Shown one piece after another: positions 8,628-15,577 of a DNA stretch of 38,573 nt. A program made the position numbers and the translations under genes. How positions within the stretch are numbered: the first letter of the stretch is position 1; each line of letters opens with the position of its first letter. The notes under the pieces were generated by a model. That model ran no database searches. It worked only from the letters and a program-made list of their open reading frames with translations, and was not told where the DNA came from. The stretch is from Lachnospiraceae bacterium UBA2864 (GTDB taxonomy: Bacteria; Bacillota; Clostridia; Lachnospirales; Lachnospiraceae): positions 1-38,573 of the forward strand of contig DEFA01000024.1 in NCBI GenBank assembly GCA_002350525.1, given 5' to 3'.

Positions 8628-10060
8628 GAATCGGAGTTAAGTTCTTCGGATATAGACTCAATGATATTATTTATATCATCCATAGGGACAGAAGAGTAAT
8701 TAATGAGAAAAGAATGCGTGGTTTCCGATCCGTAATATGACAGCGGCAGCAGGTTGATATTGACTTTTCTCAGACGGGAAGTAACTTCCTCATCGGAAAG
8801 CCCGGTCTTAAGATTGATTATAAAATGTAATCCTGCATTTTCCTCCTTGATTTCAGAAATGGAATCAAGGGGGCTTTTTTTTATGGCATCAAGTATGCAG
8901 TCGCGCTTTCTTCTATAAGCGGTCCTCATGCGATTAATATGTTTTTCAAAGTATCCTTCGCTTATAAATGCGGCAAGGGTCAGTTGTTCAAAGTTTGATA
9001 CTGTACACGAATAAAAGCTGAGACGATCGCGGTAACGGGCGACCAACTCATCGGGAAGAACCATATAGCTTATTCTGATAGTGGAAGTAAGACTTTTTGT
9101 AAATGTATTCATATATATCACATGACTGCTGTCCATGCCGAAGAGCGGTGGGATAGGACGTCCGGTAAGGCGGAACTCGCTGTCATAGTCATCTTCGATA
9201 ATATACCTTGGAGTATCGGCTTCCTGAGCCCATTTCAGAAGTTCATACCGCCTTTTGACGGGCATTGTGATCCCAGTAGGAAAATGATGTGAAGGCGTTA
9301 CATGAACAATATCAGCGTTGCTTCTCCGGAGAATATCAACATTCAGTCCTTTATCATCCACGGGGATATCCACGGACTTAATGCCGACGGTATCCAGTAT
9401 CATGGAAAGCTTTCTGTATCCGGGTTTTTCTATGGCATAAGTCATCCCGCCGCCGAGAAGCTGCAGAAGGATAGTATACAGATATTCGGTTCCCGCACCG
9501 ACTATAATATTATCGGGAGATGTATATATTCCGCGGAATTCCTTCAGGTACTCGGCTATGGCCAGACGGAGCTCTATTGTTCCGTTGGACGGAGAATTGG
9601 TCATAAGTTTATCTCTGGAATCGGATAATATACGACGTGTAAGCTTTGCCCACGTAGTGAAGGGAAAGCTGTCGGGAGAAGTATTGTTGCTGGAAAAGTC
9701 TACCCTGTACGAAGTGCTGTGCCCTGTTCCGCCATAATCCGAATCTGAAGAAGATGACGATAATTGAGTATGAGTGGTCTTATCAGAACTTTCTGTTTCC
9801 GGTGCGGGATATTCGCCCGGGAAGATCTCACTTACATAGAATCCTTTTCTCGGCAGAGAATATATAAATCCTTCGGACATCAGCTGGTTATATGCATTTT
9901 CCACTGTGATCGTACTTACGGAGAGATTCTTGGCAAAACTTCTCTTTGAAGGAAGTTTATAGTCAGCAGGAAGAGAGCCGGATAAGACATCGTCTCGGAT
10001 GCATTTATATAAATGCTCATATAGATTATCTGTGATTCCCGTAAATGAATATGTAAGCAT
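8624..10060 (-). CDS. pdxR: MocR/PdxR-type GntR regulator with aminotransferase domain
   Basis: 478 residues from the ATG at 10060, preceded by GAGGAGG at 10067-10073; a longer in-frame start at 10099 lacks such a site. Residues 1-75 form a GntR winged helix (LYKCIRDDVLSG, LPSKRSFAKNL, YNQLMSEGFIYS). A Ser/Asp-rich linker follows, then a fold-type I aminotransferase domain with the IIEDDYDSEF block and the PLP lysine in NTFTKSL. This is the MocR subfamily, whose PdxR members sense PLP and control B6 genes. It is divergent from a pyridoxal kinase gene, which supports that role. The 3' end overlaps the convergent lipoprotein stop codon. Regulatory target and effector are inferred from family and position. 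Confidence 0.88.
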   Translation of the reverse strand: MLTYSFTGITDNLYEHLYKCIRDDVLSGSLPADYKLPSKRSFAKNLSVSTITVENAYNQLMSEGFIYSLPRKGFYVSEIFPGEYPAPETESSDKTTHTQLSSSSSDSDYGGTGHSTSYRVDFSSNNTSPDSFPFTTWAKLTRRILSDSRDKLMTNSPSNGTIELRLAIAEYLKEFRGIYTSPDNIIVGAGTEYLYTILLQLLGGGMTYAIEKPGYRKLSMILDTVGIKSVDIPVDDKGLNVDILRRSNADIVHVTPSHHFPTGITMPVKRRYELLKWAQEADTPRYIIEDDYDSEFRLTGRPIPPLFGMDSSHVIYMNTFTKSLTSTIRISYMVLPDELVARYRDRLSFYSCTVSNFEQLTLAAFISEGYFEKHINRMRTAYRRKRDCILDAIKKSPLDSISEIKEENAGLHFIINLKTGLSDEEVTSRLRKVNINLLPLSYYGSETTHSFLINYSSVPMDDINNIIESISEELNSDS

Positions 10061-10117
10061 AAGAAACCTCCTCAAGGCTGACCATATCAAAAAGTTCAAA
10101 ACTGGATATTTTCAAAA

Positions 10118-10148
10118 TGTCAATTACGTTTATACTATACACTATAAT
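10118..10148. promoter_or_regulatory. Divergent pdxR/pdxK control region
   Basis: On the + strand TATAAT (10143-10148) has only a poor -35 (TCAATT, 17-bp spacing), as expected for an activator-dependent promoter. An ACTATA direct repeat (10134-10139, 10141-10146) sits over it. On the - strand TTGACA (10123-10118) could be a -35 for pdxR but lacks a good -10. MocR proteins usually bind direct repeats in such a region. Confidence 0.35.
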
Positions 10149-10177
10149 CTGATTATTGCAAAGGAGTTTTGGGTATT

Positions 10178-11017
10178 ATGAAGAGAATTCTTACTATTCA
10201 GGATATTTCATGTTTCGGAAAGTGCTCTCTGACAGTTGCACTTCCTATCATATCGGCTATGGGCGTTGAGACAGTCATACTTCCGACGGCGGTTCTTTCC
10301 ACACATACATTATTTAAAGATTTTACGGTAAAGGACCTTACGGATCAGCTTATTCCTATTACGGATCATTGGAAGAAGGAAGGTATCAGGTTCGATGCTA
10401 TATACACCGGGTATCTTGGTTCTGCTGAGGAGATTGAGATAGCGAAGAAGATATTTGATGAATTCGGCGGTGATGACACACTGATCTTTATCGATCCGGT
10501 TATGGCAGATAACGGAAAGCTGTATCCTGCATTTGATGAAAACTATGCTAAGTTAAATGCGGGGCTCTGCGGCGCTGCGGATATAATAGTTCCGAATATC
10601 ACCGAAGCATGCTTCATGACAGATACGGAATATAAGGAAGTTTATGATGAGAGCTATGTAAGGGAGCTTCTCGGTAAGCTGGCCGCTCTGGGAAGTAAGG
10701 TAGTTGTTCTTACAGGTGTATCGCTTTCGGAAGGAAAGACGGGCGTATACGGACTTGATACGAGAACAGGCGAATACTTTATATATCAGAATGATCGGGT
10801 AGATGCTTCCTATCACGGAACGGGAGATGTATTCTCAAGCGTTACCGTAGGTGCGATAACTCGCGGTCTCAGCATGAAGGATGCATTTAAGCTCGCTGCG
10901 GATTATACGGCTGAGACTATTAAGGTTACGGAAGAGAATCCGGAGAATCCTTGGTACGGAGTTGACTTCGAAGCAACTATTCCGAGCCTTGTAACGGAGC
11001 TTGGAAAGGCAGTATAA
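10178..11017 (+). CDS. pdxK: Pyridoxal/pyridoxamine kinase
   Basis: 279 residues from ATG 10178, with AAGGAG at 10161-10166; a TTG at 10169 would be too close to that site. A ribokinase-like vitamin kinase: N-terminal TIQDISCFGKCSL, FDAIYTGYLGS, DPVMADNGKLY, VPNITEA and the catalytic anion-hole motif HGTGDVFSS with D217 as base. The reaction is ATP-dependent phosphorylation of pyridoxal, pyridoxine or pyridoxamine to the 5'-phosphate, the salvage route to PLP. Length and motifs fit the PdxY/PdxK family of Clostridia; which vitamer is preferred cannot be read from sequence. It is monocistronic, divergent from the PdxR-like regulator and followed by a terminator. Confidence 0.88.
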   Translation: MKRILTIQDISCFGKCSLTVALPIISAMGVETVILPTAVLSTHTLFKDFTVKDLTDQLIPITDHWKKEGIRFDAIYTGYLGSAEEIEIAKKIFDEFGGDDTLIFIDPVMADNGKLYPAFDENYAKLNAGLCGAADIIVPNITEACFMTDTEYKEVYDESYVRELLGKLAALGSKVVVLTGVSLSEGKTGVYGLDTRTGEYFIYQNDRVDASYHGTGDVFSSVTVGAITRGLSMKDAFKLAADYTAETIKVTEENPENPWYGVDFEATIPSLVTELGKAV

Positions 11018-11028
11018 AAACAGAAATC

Positions 11029-11072
11029 ATAAATCCTACTGTCTAAGTAGAAAATATAAATCCTACTTGTCT
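11029..11072. repeat. Imperfect 16-nt direct repeat after pdxK
   Basis: ATAAATCCTACTGTCT (11029-11044) recurs as ATAAATCCTACTTGTCT (11056-11072), period about 27 bp. The second copy overlaps the -35 of a possible cysE promoter, so an operator role is conceivable. Nothing else supports it. Confidence 0.4.
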
Positions 11073-11095
11073 GAAAAAGAGTTTAATAGTAGAAT
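11067..11095 (+). promoter_or_regulatory. Possible promoter for the serine acetyltransferase gene
   Basis: TTGTCT (11067-11072), 17-bp spacer, TAGAAT (11090-11095). It would start transcription at or just before the hairpin at 11103, which is awkward unless that hairpin belongs to the cysE leader. Confidence 0.4.
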
Positions 11096-11102
11096 AGGAA
11101 TG

Positions 11103-11135
11103 ACCCCGACAGTCGGTGTGCTGTTGGGGTTTTCT
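11103..11135 (+). terminator. Terminator after pdxK, or leader attenuator of cysE
   Basis: ACCCCGACAG pairs with CTGTTGGGGT (one G-U) around an 8-nt loop, followed by TTTTCTT. Most simply this ends pdxK transcription; if the promoter at 11067-11095 is used it would instead lie at the 5' end of the cysE mRNA. Confidence 0.7.
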
Positions 11136-11153
11136 TGATAAAGTGACATAAGG

Positions 11154-11183
11154 TTTACCGGAGGAACATACATTTCCGGTAAA
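11154..11183 (+). other. Hairpin in the cysE leader
   Basis: Perfect 9-bp arms TTTACCGGA and TCCGGTAAA enclose a 12-nt loop with a GGAGGAA start. It ends 11 bases before the GAGGGA ribosome site of cysE. It lacks a T tract, so it is not a terminator. Function unknown. Confidence 0.45.
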
Positions 11184-11205
11184 AATTGAAAGATGAGGGA
11201 ATATT

Positions 11206-12156
11206 ATGGAAAAGATATCTGAAAATATTGCAGCTATTGCGGATGCCATAACAAGTGATTATGATAAGGGACGTCCTATAGATAAGATGGATATGTTCAG
11301 CCAGCCGGACAGTAAGGCTATAGTTAACCTGATTGAAAAGCTGCTCAGAATAGTTTTTCCGGGATACTATGTTGACAGAGATCATAAGATATATAACATT
11401 AAGACTACCATTGCGGCAGTTACAGAGGATGTGGCATATAATCTTAATAAGCAGATAGCACTGGCACTTCGTTATGACAGTGCGTTTGCAAATGCACATC
11501 AGGAGACTATAGCTGATGCGGCAGAAGATATAACCGTAAAATTCATGAATAAGATTCCTCTGGTAAGAGAGTATCTTGATACGGATATAGAAGCATTGTT
11601 TGAAGGAGATCCGGCAGCAGAGAGTAAGGAATCCATCATAATATGCTACCCGGGACTGTATGCGATCGCAGTTCAGAGATTTGCTCATGTACTGTACCAG
11701 TTAAATGTTCCGATGATTCCTCGAATCATGACGGAACATGCTCACGGAATAACGGGAATAGATATTAACCCGGGTGCTACGATAGGAAAGTACTTCTTCA
11801 TCGATCACGGAACAGGTATCGTTGTAGGAGAAACAACGGAGATAGGAGAGCATGTAAAGCTGTATCAGGGCGTTACACTCGGTGCTCTTTCCACACGTGC
11901 GGGACGCGGACTTATGGATAAGAAGCGTCATCCTACCATTGAAGATAATGTTACGATATATTCGGGAGCATCCATCCTCGGCGGAGATACGGTAATAGGA
12001 CACGACTCGGTTATCGGAGGTAACGTATTCCTTACCAAGAGTATCCCGGCAAATACAAAGGTAAATGTACAGAATCAGGAGCTCCGCTTCGACGGCGGTA
12101 AAGTAACGGAAGTAAGCACCATGGAAGACGACAACGCATGGTTTTACGTAATATGA
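11206..12156 (+). CDS. cysE: Serine O-acetyltransferase (EpsC/SatA type)
   Basis: 316 residues; ATG has GAGGGA five bases upstream. The N-terminal helical half (about 1-170) is followed by a left-handed beta-helix of hexapeptide repeats with the family signature GIDINPGATIG, the catalytic-site block DHGTGIVVGETTEIG (the His of DHGTG corresponds to the catalytic base of CysE), and RHPTIEDNV. It makes O-acetylserine from L-serine and acetyl-CoA, the first step of cysteine synthesis. The protein ends WFYVI, a C-terminal Ile tail like the tail that docks into O-acetylserine sulfhydrylase in plants and E. coli. No cysK is adjacent. A two-hairpin leader precedes it, with no visible T-box. Confidence 0.9.
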   Translation: MEKISENIAAIADAITSDYDKGRPIDKMDMFSQPDSKAIVNLIEKLLRIVFPGYYVDRDHKIYNIKTTIAAVTEDVAYNLNKQIALALRYDSAFANAHQETIADAAEDITVKFMNKIPLVREYLDTDIEALFEGDPAAESKESIIICYPGLYAIAVQRFAHVLYQLNVPMIPRIMTEHAHGITGIDINPGATIGKYFFIDHGTGIVVGETTEIGEHVKLYQGVTLGALSTRAGRGLMDKKRHPTIEDNVTIYSGASILGGDTVIGHDSVIGGNVFLTKSIPANTKVNVQNQELRFDGGKVTEVSTMEDDNAWFYVI

Positions 12157-12163
12157 TGCAACA

Positions 12164-12220
12164 GTGTCAAAAAACACACGCTTTAACGCTTGCGTTATAA
12201 AGCGTGTGTTTTAATGACAC
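12164..12220. terminator. Long hairpin terminator after cysE
   Basis: AAAACACACGCTTTA pairs with TAAAGCGTGTGTTTT, flanked further out by GTGTCA / TGACAC, giving an unusually long stem (about 57 bases in all). A TTTT follows the inner stem and AAAA precedes it, so it could act in both directions. Confidence 0.8.
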
Positions 12221-12241
12221 GCAAGATCATGAGGATGGAGA

Positions 12242-12291
12242 AATTTGCGAAAGCAAATTGCGAGAATCCGAATGATCTTAGGATTGCGAGA
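12242..12291. repeat. 50-bp interspersed repeat, copy 1
   Basis: Identical over 50 bp to 12350-12399 (offset 108). It starts with a perfect hairpin AATTTGC-GAAA-GCAAATT, then GCGAG, ATCC...GGAT and GCGAGA. A structured, noncoding, REP-like element. The spacer (12292-12349) holds a GCAATCC that can pair with GGATTGC of copy 1. Confidence 0.85.
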
Positions 12292-12349
12292 GATGCGAAG
12301 CAGCGGAGCAATCCGAGTTGCATCATGAAGAGAAGGAAGAGGAATTCAT

Positions 12350-12399
12350 AATTTGCGAAAGCAAATTGCGAGAATCCGAATGATCTTAGGATTGCGAGA
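12350..12399. repeat. 50-bp interspersed repeat, copy 2
   Basis: Second exact copy, ending three bases before the AAAGGA ribosome site of the DUF6062-like gene. The mRNA of that gene would therefore carry the repeat hairpin immediately upstream of its start. Confidence 0.85.
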
Positions 12400-12414
12400 T
12401 AGAAAGGATATAAA

Positions 12415-13143
12415 ATGGCCGAACAGTTATATACAATCCCGGTAAACGATGCATTTGCAACGGAATGCGAATGCCCTCTGTGTCTTATGTGGAAGGATCT
12501 TGAGAAGAGTGCCATAGAGTTTACGATGGGTCCGAGCTACATGGAAGACGATAACAGGGAAGTTACGGATAAACTGGGTTTCTGTGCGAGACATATGGAG
12601 ATAATGTACAGGAACAAGAACAAGCTTGGTCTTGCACTTATGCTTAAGACGCATACAGATAAGACTATCAGAGAGATGAAGGCGATTGCTGCGGGTGAGA
12701 AGCCGAAGGCAGCGGGATTTTTCTCAAAGAAGACAGATAAGGCTCCTATGATAGAATATATTGAAAAGCTCGAATCTACATGCTTTGTATGCGGAAGGAT
12801 ACAGCCGGTTTTTGACAGATATATAGATACTATTTTCCATATGTGGAAGAAGGATAAGGATTTTGTCGAGAAGTTCAGAAGCTGCAAGGGCTTTTGCACA
12901 AAGCATTACGGAATCCTGTACGAAGCCGGAGCATCAAAGCTGAATCAGACTCAGTATGATGAATTTCTGGCTATCCTTAATAAAGTATATTTTGACAATA
13001 TGGACAGACTGAATGCAGACATGTCCTGGTTTATAGATAAGCATGATTATCGTAATAAGACCGCTGACTGGGGTACATCCCGTGACAGCCTCCAGAGAGC
13101 TCTCATAAAAGTTGGAAGTACGATAATAGAAGAGGATTCTTGA
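12415..13143 (+). CDS. DUF6062-like protein with duplicated Cys/His motifs
   Basis: 242 residues; ATG with AAAGGA six bases upstream. No signal peptide or membrane segment. Two similar halves are visible: CECPLC followed by GFCARHMEIMY (about residues 18-65), and CFVCGR followed by GFCTKHYGILY (about 122-170). Each half has a CxxC pair and a CxxH pair, four ligands suited to one zinc ion. The arrangement matches what is usually annotated as DUF6062 in Lachnospiraceae; I know of no assigned function. A structural or redox Zn protein is the most that can be inferred. It is monocistronic, between the 50-bp repeats and a terminator. Confidence 0.8.
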   Translation: MAEQLYTIPVNDAFATECECPLCLMWKDLEKSAIEFTMGPSYMEDDNREVTDKLGFCARHMEIMYRNKNKLGLALMLKTHTDKTIREMKAIAAGEKPKAAGFFSKKTDKAPMIEYIEKLESTCFVCGRIQPVFDRYIDTIFHMWKKDKDFVEKFRSCKGFCTKHYGILYEAGASKLNQTQYDEFLAILNKVYFDNMDRLNADMSWFIDKHDYRNKTADWGTSRDSLQRALIKVGSTIIEEDS

Positions 13144-13184
13144 GATTCCCCGAAAAAAAGATAAATATAAGATAATCTTCCATG

Positions 13185-13225
13185 ACAAGATATTAATGGT
13201 TAATATCCGTTAATATCTTGTTTTA
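13185..13225 (+). terminator. Intrinsic terminator
   Basis: 15-bp stem (13185-13199 with 13207-13221, one G-U wobble), 7-nt loop, then TTTT. It ends the DUF6062-like gene. Confidence 0.85.
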
Positions 13226-13240
13226 TTTACAACAGGTTTT

Positions 13241-13249
13241 TGTTATAAT
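13241..13249 (+). promoter_or_regulatory. Extended -10 promoter of the HD-GYP gene
   Basis: TGTTATAAT (TG-n-TATAAT) 62 bases upstream of the ATG. There is no well-spaced -35, as is common with extended -10 elements. Confidence 0.55.
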
Positions 13250-13311
13250 CAAAATAGGGTTTTGAACGTCGCAATTCTTTAGGTTTTCTTGAATGGGAGG
13301 CTGGCAGGAGT

Positions 13312-15399
13312 ATGAGAAACGTTTCGGAAAATAGGAGAAGGGCACATATCATCGCGGTATGTCTTATTGGTATCGTTCTTAATATGATCGGTGCCGAGTT
13401 TGTAAAGCTTTTAAACCTTCCTATTTATCTTGATACTGTCGGCACACTGATCATTTCTGTGATGAGCGGATATCTTCCGGGAATCGTAGTCGGTCTTTTT
13501 ACAAATCTTTTAAAATCTATCCAAGATTCATCAGCGATATATTATGCATTTATAAATGTACTTGTAGCGGTTATAGCTTCGCATTTTACTATGAGAGGTA
13601 AGATCAGAAAACCTCTGTATATAATTCTTATGACCGTTATTATAGCTCTTATCGGAGGTTTTCACGAAGGGCTTCTCGCATGGGTAAGAGAAGAATTTAC
13701 CGCTGATATGTCTGTTTCGAAGACCATATGGGGATTTGTGGTTAATGATTTTGCAGATAAGATGGTATCTGTAATAATCCTGGAGCTTCTGCTCGTATTT
13801 CTGCCTGTGAAGATCCGGGAACTGCTTAAGGTGGATGGCTGGCAGCAGACACCGCTTACACCGGAAGAGATCAAGGCTGCAAAGAAAACTAATAACAGAA
13901 TAGTATCGCTCAGAACAAAGATTCTTGCACTTATAATTGCAGCCTGTGTAACCATAGGCCTTATAGCCATGGTGATAAGCGTAGTGCTTTACAGACAGTA
14001 TACGATAGACGAGCATTTTGTGCTTGCGGATAGTATAGCGACCCTGGTAGTCGAACGCATTGACGGAAACAAGGTGAATGATTTTATAGAGAAGGGTGAA
14101 GATGCAGAAGGATATAAAGAAGTTGAAAATCTTCTGTATCAGATCAGAGAAAGCTCCAAAGATATAGAATACATATATGTATATAAGATATTGGAAGACG
14201 GATGTCACGTGGTGTTTGATCTGGATACCGAAGACCTGCCGGGAAGCGAACCGGGAGAAATTGTTCCTTTCGATGCTTCATTTTCTGAAGAGATTCCGGA
14301 GCTGCTGGAAGGAAAGGAAATCGAGCCAAAGATTTCGGATGATACATATGGATGGCTTATTACGGTTTATAAACCTGTTTATGACCAAAACGGCGTATGT
14401 CAGTGTTATGCGGCGGTTGATATATCCATGGATGTTATAAAAAACAACGAGCTTACATTTCTTGTAAAAATGCTTTCTCTGTTCTTGGGATTTATAATAT
14501 TTGTAATTGCCATGGGATTATGGATATCGGAGTACAATATCGTACTTCCGGTTAATACTATGGCTATAAGTGCCAGCGCATTTGCATTTGATAACGAAGA
14601 AACTCTTGAAGAAAATGTTGAACAGATCAAGAAGCTGAATATTCATACCGGTGATGAGATTGAGAATATGTATCAGGCTTTCACAAAGACAACCGAGAAC
14701 AGCGTGAATTACATGAATGATATTCAGAATAAGACCGAGATGATAGCGAACATGCAGGATGCGCTTATCATGGTACTTGCGGATATGGTTGAGAGCCGTG
14801 ATGAGAACACGGGAGATCATGTTAAGAAGACTGCGGCTTATACAAGGATAATTATGGATAAGCTTCGTGAGATCGGGATATATACCGATCAACTTACGGA
14901 CCAATTTGTATCTGATGTTGAGCGGTCAGCACCGCTTCACGATATCGGAAAGATATCCATATCCGATACGATACTTAACAAACCCGGAAAGCTTACTGAT
15001 GAAGAATTCGAGATAATGAAAACGCATACTATTTCGGGGGCGGCGATCATAGATCAGGCCATAGAGAAACTGCCTGAATCGGGTTATCTGGAGGAAGCAA
15101 AGAATATAGCACTTTATCATCACGAAAAATGGAACGGTCGGGGATATCCGTACGGACTATCGGGCGAAGACATACCGCTCTCCGCAAGAATCATGGCAGT
15201 AGCGGATGTTTTCGATGCACTTGTATCGGAAAGATGTTATAAGAAGGCTTTTTCCTTTGATGAGGCGATGGATATAATTAAGAAAGATGCCGGTTCGCAT
15301 TTCGATCCGAAGGTCGCGGAAGCCTTTCTTCAGTCAAGAGAAAGAGTAAGTGAAGTGATGGAGAGAATCTCCGTAGAGATATCGAATAAAAAGAAATAA
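13312..15399 (+). CDS. Membrane HD-GYP phosphodiesterase with ECF-S-like N-terminus
   Basis: 695 residues. Residues 10-170 hold about five membrane segments with LDTVGTLIISVMSGYLPGIVVG-type sequence, resembling ECF-transporter S components fused to signalling proteins in Clostridia. A membrane segment near 200-225, an extracytoplasmic sensor region (about 226-380, Cache-like) and another membrane segment (about 382-405) follow. The C-terminal HD-GYP domain has H543-D544 in PLHDIGK, H603-H604, and G611-Y612-P613 in NGRGYP, all key metal and signature residues intact. HD-GYP enzymes hydrolyse cyclic di-GMP; whether this one does, or acts on another cyclic nucleotide, is not decided by sequence. 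GGGAGG/CAGGAG precede the ATG. Single-gene unit ended by a terminator. Confidence 0.87.
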   Translation: MRNVSENRRRAHIIAVCLIGIVLNMIGAEFVKLLNLPIYLDTVGTLIISVMSGYLPGIVVGLFTNLLKSIQDSSAIYYAFINVLVAVIASHFTMRGKIRKPLYIILMTVIIALIGGFHEGLLAWVREEFTADMSVSKTIWGFVVNDFADKMVSVIILELLLVFLPVKIRELLKVDGWQQTPLTPEEIKAAKKTNNRIVSLRTKILALIIAACVTIGLIAMVISVVLYRQYTIDEHFVLADSIATLVVERIDGNKVNDFIEKGEDAEGYKEVENLLYQIRESSKDIEYIYVYKILEDGCHVVFDLDTEDLPGSEPGEIVPFDASFSEEIPELLEGKEIEPKISDDTYGWLITVYKPVYDQNGVCQCYAAVDISMDVIKNNELTFLVKMLSLFLGFIIFVIAMGLWISEYNIVLPVNTMAISASAFAFDNEETLEENVEQIKKLNIHTGDEIENMYQAFTKTTENSVNYMNDIQNKTEMIANMQDALIMVLADMVESRDENTGDHVKKTAAYTRIIMDKLREIGIYTDQLTDQFVSDVERSAPLHDIGKISISDTILNKPGKLTDEEFEIMKTHTISGAAIIDQAIEKLPESGYLEEAKNIALYHHEKWNGRGYPYGLSGEDIPLSARIMAVADVFDALVSERCYKKAFSFDEAMDIIKKDAGSHFDPKVAEAFLQSRERVSEVMERISVEISNKKK

Positions 15400-15408
15400 C
15401 AGGACTTT

Positions 15409-15433
15409 GGAGCAGCGATAAGCTGCTCCTTTT
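15409..15433 (+). terminator. Intrinsic terminator of the HD-GYP gene
   Basis: GGAGCAGC pairs with GCTGCTCC around a 5-nt loop, followed by TTTT. Confidence 0.85.
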
Positions 15434-15440
15434 ATATTAT

Positions 15441-15500
15441 ATATTTCAGAGTATTTGCATTTTGGATTCTATATTTTAGACTATTTACATTTTTGATACA
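15441..15500. repeat. Two tandem 30-bp units upstream of the lipoprotein pair
   Basis: 15441-15470 and 15471-15500 match at 24 of 30 positions without gaps. TATTT recurs at 15442, 15452, 15472 and 15482, in 10-bp phase. The second unit ends in TTTTGATACA, also present at 21551-21560 in the efflux control region, and a TATAAT (15503-15508) follows directly. Probable operator array for the gene at 15578. Confidence 0.6.
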
Positions 15501-15577
15501 TCTATAATTTATAGTGTTTCACAGATAGAGATAACAAAGTTAAATGATGTATGTTTTTCATTCGGAGGATAACTTAA

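Noticed and set aside
11017..11206. T-box or other known riboswitch before cysE
   Set aside because: No T-box AGGGTGGNACCGCG-type sequence or other recognised riboswitch core could be found.
11155..11688. 177-codon open frame on the - strand
   Set aside because: Antisense to cysE, Cys/Ile/Tyr-rich, no start context.
12242..12399. Two 50-bp identical repeats with a 58-bp spacer, considered as a mini-CRISPR
   Set aside because: Only two units, internal hairpins, repeat longer than usual, and no cas gene in the window.
12195..12515. 106-codon open frame on the - strand with a repeated 16-residue segment
   Set aside because: The repeat is simply the 50-bp DNA repeat read in translation; the rest is antisense to the DUF6062-like gene.
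13531..14208. 225-codon open frame on the - strand
   Set aside because: Antisense to the well-supported HD-GYP gene; Tyr/Cys/His-rich shadow composition.
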